A stretch of 7,895 nt of DNA, taken from NCBI GenBank assembly GCA_029263275.1, contig JAJCXU010000266.1:1-7895 (forward strand), written 5' to 3'. The DNA comes from Ilumatobacter sp. Its GTDB lineage: Bacteria > Actinomycetota > Acidimicrobiia > Acidimicrobiales > Ilumatobacteraceae. Positions 1 through 6,010 of this stretch are shown here, one piece after another. Position numbers and translations under genes: made by a program. The notes below the pieces were generated by a model. That model was not told the DNA's origin and did not search any database. It worked only from the letters and a program-made list of their open reading frames with translations. The stretch's first letter is position 1. The number at the start of each line of letters is the position of its first letter.

Positions 1-227
1 ATGTCGTCGGCGACGAAGCCGATCGTGTCGGTGCGATCCAGCCTCATCGCACGGGCCAGACGGTTGGTCCTGTAACCGACCGCTTGGATGGCGGCTCGAA
101 CTCGTTCCTGAGTTGACTCAGGAATCCCTGAAGTGTCTGGAGTATTGATCACCAGTGACACAGTCGTCTGCGACACGCCGGCGTGGCGCGCGACGTCGTG
201 CATTGAAGGGCGGCGTTGGGTCGTCAT
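1..227 (-). CDS. LacI-family transcriptional repressor, N-terminal part (cut by window edge)
   Basis: Only the first 75 residues lie in the window; the sugar-binding domain continues beyond the left edge. Residues 8-30 form the classic LacI helix-turn-helix (SMHDVARHAGVSQTTVSLVIN), followed by the third helix (ERVRAAIQAVGYRTN, 41-55) and a hinge helix (RLARAMRLDRT, 56-66), then the start of the core domain (DTIGFVADD). The protein should bind DNA as a dimer and respond to a sugar. It is divergent from a sucrose/fructan-type ABC operon whose promoter carries a LacI-style palindrome, so it is very probably that operon's repressor. The ATG at 227-225 fits the usual family start, but no good Shine-Dalgarno precedes it, so the message may be leaderless or nearly so; a weak TAGTAT (257-252) could be its -10. 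Oddity: the hinge position normally Leu (PurR Leu54) reads as Met61. Confidence 0.93.
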   Translation of the reverse strand, partial: MTTQRRPSMHDVARHAGVSQTTVSLVINTPDTSGIPESTQERVRAAIQAVGYRTNRLARAMRLDRTDTIGFVADD

Positions 228-283
228 GGCGGCGTTCGGATCGGCCTTGTCATACTAGTGGGATCTGAATGGGGCCAATGGGC

Positions 284-312
284 TTGACAACAAACATAGT
301 ACCTTTTACTAT
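284..312 (+). promoter_or_regulatory. Sigma70-type promoter of the sugar-uptake operon
   Basis: A perfect -35 box TTGACA (284-289) is followed, after a 17-base spacer, by TACTAT (307-312), five of six matches to the -10 consensus. This is the best promoter-like sequence in the window. Transcription would begin near 319, leaving about 50 bases of leader before the binding-protein start at 372. An A/T-rich patch (290-314) in otherwise GC-rich DNA supports the call. An operator palindrome covers the -10 and the start site, so the promoter is probably strong but repressed without inducer. Confidence 0.8.
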
Positions 313-325
313 TACGTACCAGTAA
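306..325. promoter_or_regulatory. LacI-family operator palindrome over the -10 box
   Basis: The 20 bases TTACTATTACGTACCAGTAA form an inverted repeat, TTACTnnTACGTAnnAGTAA, in which 16 of 20 positions are symmetric. The centre is a CpG, as in most LacI-family operators where the paired hinge helices enter the minor groove. The site begins one base before the -10 hexamer and runs past the expected start site, so a bound repressor would block RNA polymerase. The adjacent divergent lacI-type gene is the obvious source of the ligand protein. The symmetry is seen directly; binding is inferred. Confidence 0.75.
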
Positions 326-371
326 TCGGAAGTTGTCTCTGCGAGCGCCGAGGCAAGTGGAAGGAGCAAGT

Positions 372-1721
372 ATGAACCGATCTCGTAAGCAGGTCATAGC
401 CGGGCTCGCTGTTATCGCACTCGTTGCGGGGGCGTGCGGCGGTAGTGACGATGATGAGGCCGCTGAGCCAGCCGCTGAGCCCGCCGCTGGGGCTCCGTGT
501 GACGGGGCGATCGACGGGCCGGTGACGCTTCAGCTGACGTCACACAGTTCCGGTGACGCCTATACGGGCGCCGTATCGAGCTTCAACGAAGGCCCGGGTG
601 CAGAGCTTGGCGTGACCGTTGAACTCATCGACCTCGGCGAGACTGGATATGAGGACTTCATCGTCGGCGCTGCGGCAGCCAACGACCTTCCGGACATCAT
701 CGACATGGATGGTCCATTCCTCTACAACTTCGCCTGGAACGGATTCGTGCAGCCGCTCGGCAATTGTGTGCCCGACGGATACCTCGACGACTTCTTGCCA
801 TCGATCGTCAGTCAGGGCACCTACAACAATGAGCTCTATTCGCTCGGCTCGTTCGACTCCGGAATGGGAATCTGGGCGAAGCGTTCAGCGCTTGAGTCGG
901 TCGGTGCCCGCATTCCTGAGACCTCCGACGACGCATGGACTGCTGCCGAACTGGACACCATCCTGCGTGATCTCGAGGCCAGTGGCGTCACCGAGCCCCT
1001 CGACATCAAGTGGTGGTACGGCGCCGGCGAATGGCGGCCATACGGTTTCGCCACGATCGTTCAGTCGGCGGGCGGCGACATCATCGACCGGACCGATTTT
1101 CAGAGCGCCGATGGTGTCCTCAACGGTCCTGAGGCGGTCGGTGCCATGACGCAGTTTCAGTCGTGGGCGGCGGATGGTTTGATCGACCTGTCGGCTGTGG
1201 ATGATTCGAACTTCATCGAGGGCGATGCAGCCTTGTCCTGGGTCGGTCACTGGATGTACGGCGCATACTCTGAGGCTCTCGGCGACGATCTCGTGCTGGT
1301 GCCGTTGCCCGACTTCGGCGCAGGATCGAAGGCCGGAATGGGATCGTGGAACTGGGCGATGTCGAGCGATGCCGTTGATCCGGACGCAGTCTGGGCGTTC
1401 ATCGAGCACGTCACGCAACCCAAGCAAGTTGAGGCGATCGCCGCTGCGGAGGGTGCCGTACCAGCGTTGCAGTCGGTGCTCGATGCTGACCCGAGCTTCG
1501 CACCGGGTGGCCTTCGCCACCTCTACGTACTCAATCTGCAAAGTGCGCCCGATATTGCGGTACCTCGTCCCGCGACTCCGGCATACGGTGCCATTCGTGA
1601 CGCCTTTTCCACGGCGCTTGCTGACATCGTCTCTGGCGCTGATGTCCAGTCGACCCTCGACGACGCTGTCGATGCGATCGATTCTGACATCGAAGCCAAT
1701 GAGGGGTATCCGGCCGGGTGA
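372..1721 (+). CDS. Sugar ABC transporter substrate-binding lipoprotein (CUT1, solute-binding family 1)
   Basis: A 449-residue extracytoplasmic binding protein that captures a sugar for the permeases encoded next. The ATG at 372 is chosen because AAGGAG (361-366) sits five bases ahead and the protein then starts with a lipoprotein signal: MNRSRK, a hydrophobic stretch (8-20) and the lipobox VAGAC with Cys22 as the lipid anchor. An in-frame TTG at 333 would spoil the signal. After Cys22 comes an acidic Ala/Pro linker (23-42), then the two-lobed fold. Family traits include NDLPDIIDMDG (104-114), FVQPLGNC (125-132), GDAALSWVGHW (284-294) and the C-terminal RPATPAYGAIRDAF (399-412). Cys43 and Cys132 could form a disulphide. 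Trp214, 215, 221, 290, 294 and 327 are candidates for stacking on sugar rings. The GH32 gene in the operon suggests sucrose or fructo-oligosaccharides as ligand. Confidence 0.93.
   Translation: MNRSRKQVIAGLAVIALVAGACGGSDDDEAAEPAAEPAAGAPCDGAIDGPVTLQLTSHSSGDAYTGAVSSFNEGPGAELGVTVELIDLGETGYEDFIVGAAAANDLPDIIDMDGPFLYNFAWNGFVQPLGNCVPDGYLDDFLPSIVSQGTYNNELYSLGSFDSGMGIWAKRSALESVGARIPETSDDAWTAAELDTILRDLEASGVTEPLDIKWWYGAGEWRPYGFATIVQSAGGDIIDRTDFQSADGVLNGPEAVGAMTQFQSWAADGLIDLSAVDDSNFIEGDAALSWVGHWMYGAYSEALGDDLVLVPLPDFGAGSKAGMGSWNWAMSSDAVDPDAVWAFIEHVTQPKQVEAIAAAEGAVPALQSVLDADPSFAPGGLRHLYVLNLQSAPDIAVPRPATPAYGAIRDAFSTALADIVSGADVQSTLDDAVDAIDSDIEANEGYPAG
459..494 (+). repeat. 12-bp tandem repeat in the lipoprotein linker
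   Basis: GCCGCTGAGCC(A/C) occurs twice exactly apart from its last base (459-470, 471-482), with a decayed third copy (483-494). It encodes AAEP-AAEP-AAGA in the flexible tether between the lipid-anchored Cys22 and the folded binding domain. Unit length is a multiple of three, so copy-number changes would lengthen or shorten the tether without a frameshift. Confidence 0.75.
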
Positions 1722-1727
1722 CTGCTT

Positions 1728-1766
1728 GTCCGATCGTCGCCGGCATAGGGCGGGCGACGATCGGAC
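1728..1766 (+). other. Intercistronic stem-loop, perfect 14-bp stem
   Basis: GTCCGATCGTCGCC (1728-1741) and GGCGACGATCGGAC (1753-1766) are exact inverted complements separated by an 11-base loop. The structure begins six bases after the binding-protein stop codon. It lacks a following U-run (CCATCTCGACC comes next), so it is not a standard intrinsic terminator. In sugar ABC operons such as malE-malF, a stable hairpin at this place protects the upstream message and lowers permease expression; the same role is inferred here. Partial termination is the alternative. Confidence 0.75.
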
Positions 1767-1816
1767 CCATCTCGACCTGATGTGGTCATTGTTGTGGGGA
1801 TAGAACAAACGTTTCA

Positions 1817-1850
1817 GGTGAAGAGCGATCAGCTCCTCACCAGGGGGTGA
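1817..1850 (+). promoter_or_regulatory. Ribosome binding site of the first permease, with two competing hairpins
   Basis: The Shine-Dalgarno is AGGGGG (1842-1847). It lies six bases before the ATG at 1854 but only three before the ATG at 1851, which favours 1854 as the start. TCACC (1837-1841) can pair with GGTGA upstream (1817-1821), giving a 10-position stem with one A-C mismatch (1817-1826 with 1832-1841, 5-base loop) and a free ribosome site. It can instead pair with GGTGA downstream (1846-1850), a 5-bp hairpin with a 4-base loop that buries the ribosome site. The two folds exclude each other. The complementarity is seen directly; any regulatory use is inference. Confidence 0.5.
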
Positions 1851-1853
1851 ATG

Positions 1854-2792
1854 ATGCATACCGTTTCTACCGATGTCGACACAGTGACGTCGAGCGCACG
1901 CCAGGCGAAACCCCCAGGGGGCCCGCGTTCGGTCAGGCGTGCCGGCATTCTCTTTTCTCTGCCGGCGGTCGTTCTGCTGTTGGTCTTCATGGTCGTGCCG
2001 TTCGGCACCGCCCTGGTCTTGTCGTTCACCAACCGCAAGCTGCTGAGCCCACTCCCGACGCGTTGGGTCGGGTTGGACAACTATCGAGACGTTCTGACCG
2101 ACTCGGGGTTCTGGGGCGCACTGCAGAACAACATCATCTTTTCCGTGATCACCGTTCCGGTCCAGACGGGGCTTGCCCTGATGTTGGCCGTGCTCGTGAA
2201 TCAGAAGCTTCGGGGATCGGTCGTCTACAGGACTCTCTATTTTATTCCGATCACGTTCTCGCTGTCTGCGGCATCGGTGATCTGGCTCGTTCTGCTGAAC
2301 CCATCAGGGTTGCTGAATACGGTCATGGAAACAGTCACTTTTGGTGCCTTCACGCCCGACTGGCTCAACGATCCGCGGTACACCATGACCGCGATCATCC
2401 TGGTGTCGTTGTGGGCGAGTGTCGGGTTCCAGATGGTCATCCTGCTCGCCGCCCTGCAGGACGTCCCCAAGAGCCTCTACGAGGCAGCTGCAGTCGATGG
2501 TGCGAGCTGGTGGCAGCAGTTCCGGCATGTCACGGTGCCCGGGATCCGTCATCAGTTGTTCTTTGTTGTGACGATCACTCTGATTCTGTCGTTCCGGCTG
2601 TTTGACCAGGTGTGGATCATGCCGCCACGACCCGGCGGCCCTCTCGACGCGACCAACACCATCATGGTCGAAATGGTCGGGACGGGCTTCGAACGTGGAC
2701 AGATCGGTCGGGGTTCGTCGATCGCCGTTCTGTTCTTCCTGATTGTCCTCTTGCTGACGGTGTTCCAACGTCGCTTTGAGCCGGCCGATTGA
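1854..2792 (+). CDS. Sugar ABC transporter permease, MalF/UgpA-type (CUT1)
   Basis: A 312-residue inner-membrane permease, one half of the translocation pore. The start is 1854, set by spacing from AGGGGG; 1851 would add one Met. A hydrophilic Ser/Pro-rich N-terminal tail (1-30) precedes TM1 (about 31-59). Further membrane segments lie near 91-116, 124-149, 178-200, 234-255 and 287-304, six in all, as usual for the family. The EAA motif that docks the ATPase is clear: EAAAVDGAS (210-218) with the downstream Pro229 of VTVPGI. The C-terminus ends shortly after TM6. It pairs with the MalG-type protein encoded 16 bases further on, and receives sugar from the lipoprotein encoded upstream. Expression relative to that lipoprotein is probably reduced by the hairpins in the preceding 132-base gap. 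Confidence 0.93.
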   Translation: MHTVSTDVDTVTSSARQAKPPGGPRSVRRAGILFSLPAVVLLLVFMVVPFGTALVLSFTNRKLLSPLPTRWVGLDNYRDVLTDSGFWGALQNNIIFSVITVPVQTGLALMLAVLVNQKLRGSVVYRTLYFIPITFSLSAASVIWLVLLNPSGLLNTVMETVTFGAFTPDWLNDPRYTMTAIILVSLWASVGFQMVILLAALQDVPKSLYEAAAVDGASWWQQFRHVTVPGIRHQLFFVVTITLILSFRLFDQVWIMPPRPGGPLDATNTIMVEMVGTGFERGQIGRGSSIAVLFFLIVLLLTVFQRRFEPAD

Positions 2793-2808
2793 TTGAGGAG
2801 ATGACAAC

Positions 2809-3654
2809 ATGATCACCAGTAAGATCCGCAGCCGCCATGGCATCCTGTCCTACGCAGCGATGACGTTGCTCGGCCTCTTCTTCGTCCTCCCGATCGTCAT
2901 CATGGTGATCGGTTCGATGAAGTCGAACTCGAACGTGATCAGCGACCAGACGTCGCTACGAGCCTTCGACCCCAGACCGTTCCAGGTCGTCGACAACTAT
3001 CAAGGAGCTGCCGACACGGGTCGTTTCTTCACCTCTCTGAGGGTCTCGGTCATCGTGTCCGGTGTCATCGTGCTCGTCGGACTGATCGTGAACAGCCTGT
3101 GCGGCTACGCACTGGCAAGACTTCGGTTCCGCGGGCAGCGCGCCTTGTTCCTGGTGATCGTTGCGCTCGTGATCATTCCGTTCGAGGCGATCGCCGTACC
3201 GCTGTTGCTGATGATGTCGGAAGTCGAGTGGACGAACACGCTGCGCGTTCAGTTCCTGCCGTTCATCGCCCAGCCGCTCTATATCTTCTTGTTCTACGCG
3301 TTTTTTCGAGGGTTGCCTGCTGAGCTCGAGGAGGCGGCTCGACTTGACGGGGCCGGTCCGTACCGGATTTTTTGGAGCATCGTGTTTCCCCTCGCTCGCC
3401 CTGCATATGCGAGCGCCGCAATTCTGAGTTTCCTCTACTCGTGGGGCCAGTTCCTTTGGCCCGTGATGGTCGCTCGTACCGAGAACGTCAGACCATTGCC
3501 GATCGGTCTCACCTTCTTCAGGGGAACCGGGACTCCGCAATGGTCAGAGTTGTTGGCCTACGCCACGCTGATGGTGCTTCCGGTCGTGATCGTCTTCGTT
3601 GCGTTCCAGCGCCACTTCGTGCAGGGTGTCGCGGCATCAGGCCTGAAGGGATGA
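2809..3654 (+). CDS. Sugar ABC transporter permease, MalG/UgpE-type (CUT1)
   Basis: A 281-residue partner permease completing the heterodimeric pore. The ATG at 2809 has GAGGAG (2795-2800) eight bases upstream. TM1 spans about 12-36 and is followed by the usual periplasmic loop (37-72). Other segments lie near 76-102, 110-136, 148-167, 198-220 and 245-266. The EAA motif reads EEAARLDGAG (174-183) with Pro194 in FPLARPA, and SWGQFLWP (211-218) is typical of MalG-type proteins. The final VAASGLKG is the common C-terminal end of this family (usually G-x-V-x-G-A-x-K-G), thought to contact the ATPase. Its stop codon overlaps the GH32 start as ATGA, implying translational coupling. No ATPase gene accompanies the pair; actinobacteria commonly share one multiple-sugar ATPase (MsiK-type) among such systems. 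Confidence 0.94.
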   Translation: MITSKIRSRHGILSYAAMTLLGLFFVLPIVIMVIGSMKSNSNVISDQTSLRAFDPRPFQVVDNYQGAADTGRFFTSLRVSVIVSGVIVLVGLIVNSLCGYALARLRFRGQRALFLVIVALVIIPFEAIAVPLLLMMSEVEWTNTLRVQFLPFIAQPLYIFLFYAFFRGLPAELEEAARLDGAGPYRIFWSIVFPLARPAYASAAILSFLYSWGQFLWPVMVARTENVRPLPIGLTFFRGTGTPQWSELLAYATLMVLPVVIVFVAFQRHFVQGVAASGLKG

Positions 3655-5057
3655 CCGACCTTTCAACGCTGCCTGACTCCGACAGGCCCCGGTTGCACTT
3701 CACTCCTCCCTATGGCTGGATGAATGACCCCAATGGTCTGATCCGAGCTGGCGACACCTATCACCTCTTCTACCAGCACAACCCGGCGGACATCGTGTGG
3801 GGCAATATTCACTGGGGTCACGCCACCTCCCAAGACCTCATCACTTGGACACACCAACCGATCGCCTTGGCCCCCGATCAACACGGCATGATTTTCTCCG
3901 GAACGGTGGTGATCGACGAAGACGCGACCGTCGGACCCACCCAGGGGAGCATGGTTGCCGTCTTCACCCATGATCTTCACGGTCGTCAGAGGCAGAGCCT
4001 GGCGTTCAGTACGGATGGTGGTATCAGCTGGTCGAAGTACCAGGGGAATCCAGTGCTGGAGGGGCCCGAGGACGAACATGATTATCGCGACCCCAAGGTG
4101 TTTCGGTTCGGATCCAACGGATCCAGCTGGTGGGTCATGGTTCTTGCAGTCGGCACCAGCATCTGGTTGTACCGCAGTGAAAATCTCATCGACTGGGTGC
4201 CCGCTTCTCAGCTCGCATTGCCGTCCCCGTGGCCAGGTGGAATCGTTGAAGTTGCTGAGTTGGTTCGGGTGCCAATGTCTGACAGCAGTGGCGCCCACTG
4301 GACCCTCATTTGGAGCGTCCACATCCCGTCGTCTGCTGGGTCGGTGCAGACGGTGTGCTGGCTGAGAGGCGATTTCGACGGTGAGACGTTTACCCCGATC
4401 GGGCCACCGCAGCGCTTCGACGCCGGCACTGACCTGTATGCCGTGATGGCATGGGACCTCGACGGGGAGCCACCGATCAGTGTCGGCTGGATGAATGACC
4501 GGCGTGCCGATTCGGGCCAGCGGCGTCGTTGGTGTGGCCGGCTGTCGCTGGCCCGCCGGATCGTCTATCGGTCGGCTGGTGGCGACCTTCACCTGACCCA
4601 AGAGGCGGTGCTGCCGCAGCTGGGTCGGACGCCCGAAGCACAGCCGTTGTCCGGAGGCACCGAGGTCTCCATCGACTCCAACTCGTTCGCCTTGGAGCTA
4701 GCGATACCGATTCCCGAAGGGTCTGAGGAGACGTGCGTCGTTGTCGAAGATCGAGCCACCGGAACCTTGCTGGCAGCTTTGTTCGTGTCGTCCAACAGCT
4801 GCCGCGTCCGCTTGGCCGACGCCAGTGACGCGTGGATCGGTCGACCGTTGTTCTCGGCGTCCGAACTCGACGTGACCGTCGTGATCGATTGTGGGTCAGT
4901 GGAACTGTTCGCAGATGCCGGGCGCGTCGCGGTATCGAAAATTCTTCCACTCAGCGTGCTGGATGTTCGGCTCCGCACCGAGGCGTGGGCGACGCCGACG
5001 GAGGGCACGTTCCGACTTCGTGACTTCGAAACGTTGGCGCCCCGGCCCGATAGTTGA
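3651..5057 (+). CDS. Glycoside hydrolase family 32 beta-fructosidase (sucrose/fructo-oligosaccharide hydrolase)
   Basis: A 468-residue enzyme that releases fructose from sucrose or short fructans. The start at 3651 overlaps the preceding stop (ATGA) and puts RLHFTPPYGWMNDPNG at residues 14-29, the normal GH32 beginning; the frame stays open upstream to 3372, but that stretch is shadow sequence inside the permease gene. The five-bladed propeller carries the nucleophile Asp26 (WMNDPNG), the FSG motif (82-84), YRDPKVF (145-151, transition-state-stabilising Asp147) and the likely acid/base Glu200. A C-terminal beta-sandwich follows (about 330-465), with SVELFADAGRVAVS (416-429). There is no signal peptide, so it acts in the cytoplasm on sugar delivered by the ABC transporter. 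Oddity: the usual Glu-Cys-Pro-Asp around the acid/base reads Glu-Val-Ala-Glu. Whether it prefers sucrose, sucrose-phosphate or fructans cannot be told from sequence. The ABC rather than PTS import argues for unphosphorylated substrate. Confidence 0.95.
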   Translation: MTDLSTLPDSDRPRLHFTPPYGWMNDPNGLIRAGDTYHLFYQHNPADIVWGNIHWGHATSQDLITWTHQPIALAPDQHGMIFSGTVVIDEDATVGPTQGSMVAVFTHDLHGRQRQSLAFSTDGGISWSKYQGNPVLEGPEDEHDYRDPKVFRFGSNGSSWWVMVLAVGTSIWLYRSENLIDWVPASQLALPSPWPGGIVEVAELVRVPMSDSSGAHWTLIWSVHIPSSAGSVQTVCWLRGDFDGETFTPIGPPQRFDAGTDLYAVMAWDLDGEPPISVGWMNDRRADSGQRRRWCGRLSLARRIVYRSAGGDLHLTQEAVLPQLGRTPEAQPLSGGTEVSIDSNSFALELAIPIPEGSEETCVVVEDRATGTLLAALFVSSNSCRVRLADASDAWIGRPLFSASELDVTVVIDCGSVELFADAGRVAVSKILPLSVLDVRLRTEAWATPTEGTFRLRDFETLAPRPDS

Positions 5058-5096
5058 CCCTCCTCGTCAGCGTTTGGCCGCCCAGGGAGAGCCGGC

Positions 5097-5819
5097 TCAT
5101 CTGTCGTCTGACATCACCGTCTGGGACGGCAGACGCTCTTGGTTCCACAACATGTGATTCGTCATCGCCTCGGCCGCGCCCGCGCCGTCACGAGCGCGGA
5201 TACACGAGAAGATTTCTAGGTGTTGAATGTGGGCTGTCTCCAGTGCATTCGGCAAGCGGATCGTTCGCTCCCGCGCCGACGCGATGGGTCCAGCGATCAA
5301 GCCGAGCATGTCTCGAGCCAACCCGTTCCCGGCCATCTCTGCGATTGCGTCATGAAACTCAGCGTCAGCCGCCGCGTATGCATCAATTTCCGTCAACGAC
5401 CTCTCGAGTGCGTCGAAGCGCACCGCAAGTCGAGCAAGAGCACGATCGTCAGCGACGGCTGCGGCAAGTGCAGCGAGTTCTGGTTCGATCGCCTTCCGGA
5501 TGACGAACAGTTCGTTGATGACCGTTTGTGCGTCGGCCGAGCGCAGCCTCGCCTCGAGAACATCCGGATCGAAAGCTCTCCAGTCTCCAGATGCCGCAAC
5601 CGTCGTTCCTCGACCGCGCTGAGTCCGCACCAGACCCTTCTCGGTCAGAACCTTGACCGCCTCGCGAATTACCGTTCGGGAGACATTGAACTCGTGTCCA
5701 AGCTCGGCTTCGTTGGGGAGCAGAGAGAGCGGCTCGAGCCGGCCAGAAACGATACGTTCGAGGAGTGTCTGCATCACCGGGACCCAGAGCGGTACCGACC
5801 TCTGGTGGGTGTTCGCCAT
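5097..5819 (-). CDS. GntR-family repressor, FadR subfamily with FCD ligand domain
   Basis: A 240-residue regulator. Residues 10-75 form the GntR winged helix-turn-helix (LLPNEAELGHEFNVSRTVIREAVKVL, then the wing RGRGTTV). Residues 95-225 form the all-helical FCD domain. The family's metal/ligand residues appear in order: Asp152 and His156 (ADAEFHDAI), Asn165, His200 (IQHLEIF) and His222 (NHM), so it probably binds a carboxylate such as a sugar acid through a metal ion. The start at 5819 has GGAGG (5828-5824) four bases upstream. It is divergent from the RraA gene and so likely controls that gene and itself. At its 3' end it converges on the GH32 gene with 39 bases between stops, where no clear terminator hairpin with a T-run is visible. 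Confidence 0.93.
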   Translation of the reverse strand: MANTHQRSVPLWVPVMQTLLERIVSGRLEPLSLLPNEAELGHEFNVSRTVIREAVKVLTEKGLVRTQRGRGTTVAASGDWRAFDPDVLEARLRSADAQTVINELFVIRKAIEPELAALAAAVADDRALARLAVRFDALERSLTEIDAYAAADAEFHDAIAEMAGNGLARDMLGLIAGPIASARERTIRLPNALETAHIQHLEIFSCIRARDGAGAAEAMTNHMLWNQERLPSQTVMSDDR

Positions 5820-5929
5820 CAGTCCTCCCCGAGTGGTGTCTGGCGAGTAAGGGCTCGGCGATCGGTCTGAGCATCCAGAAACACCGAACGAGGCACATGG
5901 ATACCTTAGCTGTTCGCTCGTCTCTCGAT

Positions 5930-5957
5930 TTCACCGCTCGATGATATGATGTATGAT
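5930..5957 (+). promoter_or_regulatory. Candidate promoter for the RraA gene
   Basis: TTCACC (5930-5935, four of six matches to TTGACA) and TATGAT (5952-5957, five of six matches to TATAAT) are separated by 16 bases. Another TATGAT at 5945-5950 has no acceptable -35. If real, transcription would start near 5964 and leave a leader of roughly 170 bases, long for such a gene. The call rests on hexamer matches only. Confidence 0.4.
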
Positions 5958-6000
5958 GTTTCTCGGATCGATTCAGCGGCCAATGAACTGGGACCATATG

Positions 6001-6010
6001 GATGTACATC
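6001..6010. promoter_or_regulatory. Perfect 10-bp palindrome, candidate GntR/FCD operator
   Basis: GATGTACATC is its own reverse complement. It sits in the divergent region about 40 bases downstream of the candidate start site for the RraA gene. GntR-family FCD repressors often use short palindromes with a GT...AC core, and this one contains TGTACA. The symmetry does not extend into the flanks and only one clear copy is present, so assignment to the neighbouring GntR protein is tentative. Confidence 0.35.

Noticed and set aside
252..278. Promoter for the lacI-type gene (TTGGCC at 278-273, TAGTAT at 257-252, minus strand)
   Set aside because: The spacer is only 15 bases and the -35 is partial; too weak to list as a feature, though the position is right.
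1728..1766. Intrinsic terminator after the binding-protein gene
   Set aside because: The stem is strong but there is no U-tract after it, and the permease genes need transcription from upstream; kept as a stabilising or attenuating stem-loop.
885..1859. 324-codon minus-strand open frame across the binding-protein gene
   Set aside because: It is Arg/His-rich with no recognisable motif, and mirrors the lipoprotein gene; a long antisense frame is expected in GC-rich DNA.
3372..3650. In-frame open extension upstream of the GH32 gene
   Set aside because: It lies wholly inside the MalG-type permease in another frame, has no GH32-like residues, and the GH32 fold starts properly at 3651 with an ATGA overlap.
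3663..4601. 312-codon minus-strand open frame across the GH32 gene
   Set aside because: Shadow of the GH32 gene with low-complexity, motif-free translation and no ribosome site.
5058..5096. Bidirectional terminator between the convergent GH32 and GntR genes
   Set aside because: Only a short GCCGGC palindrome (5091-5096) is present, with no extended stem and no T-run on either strand.
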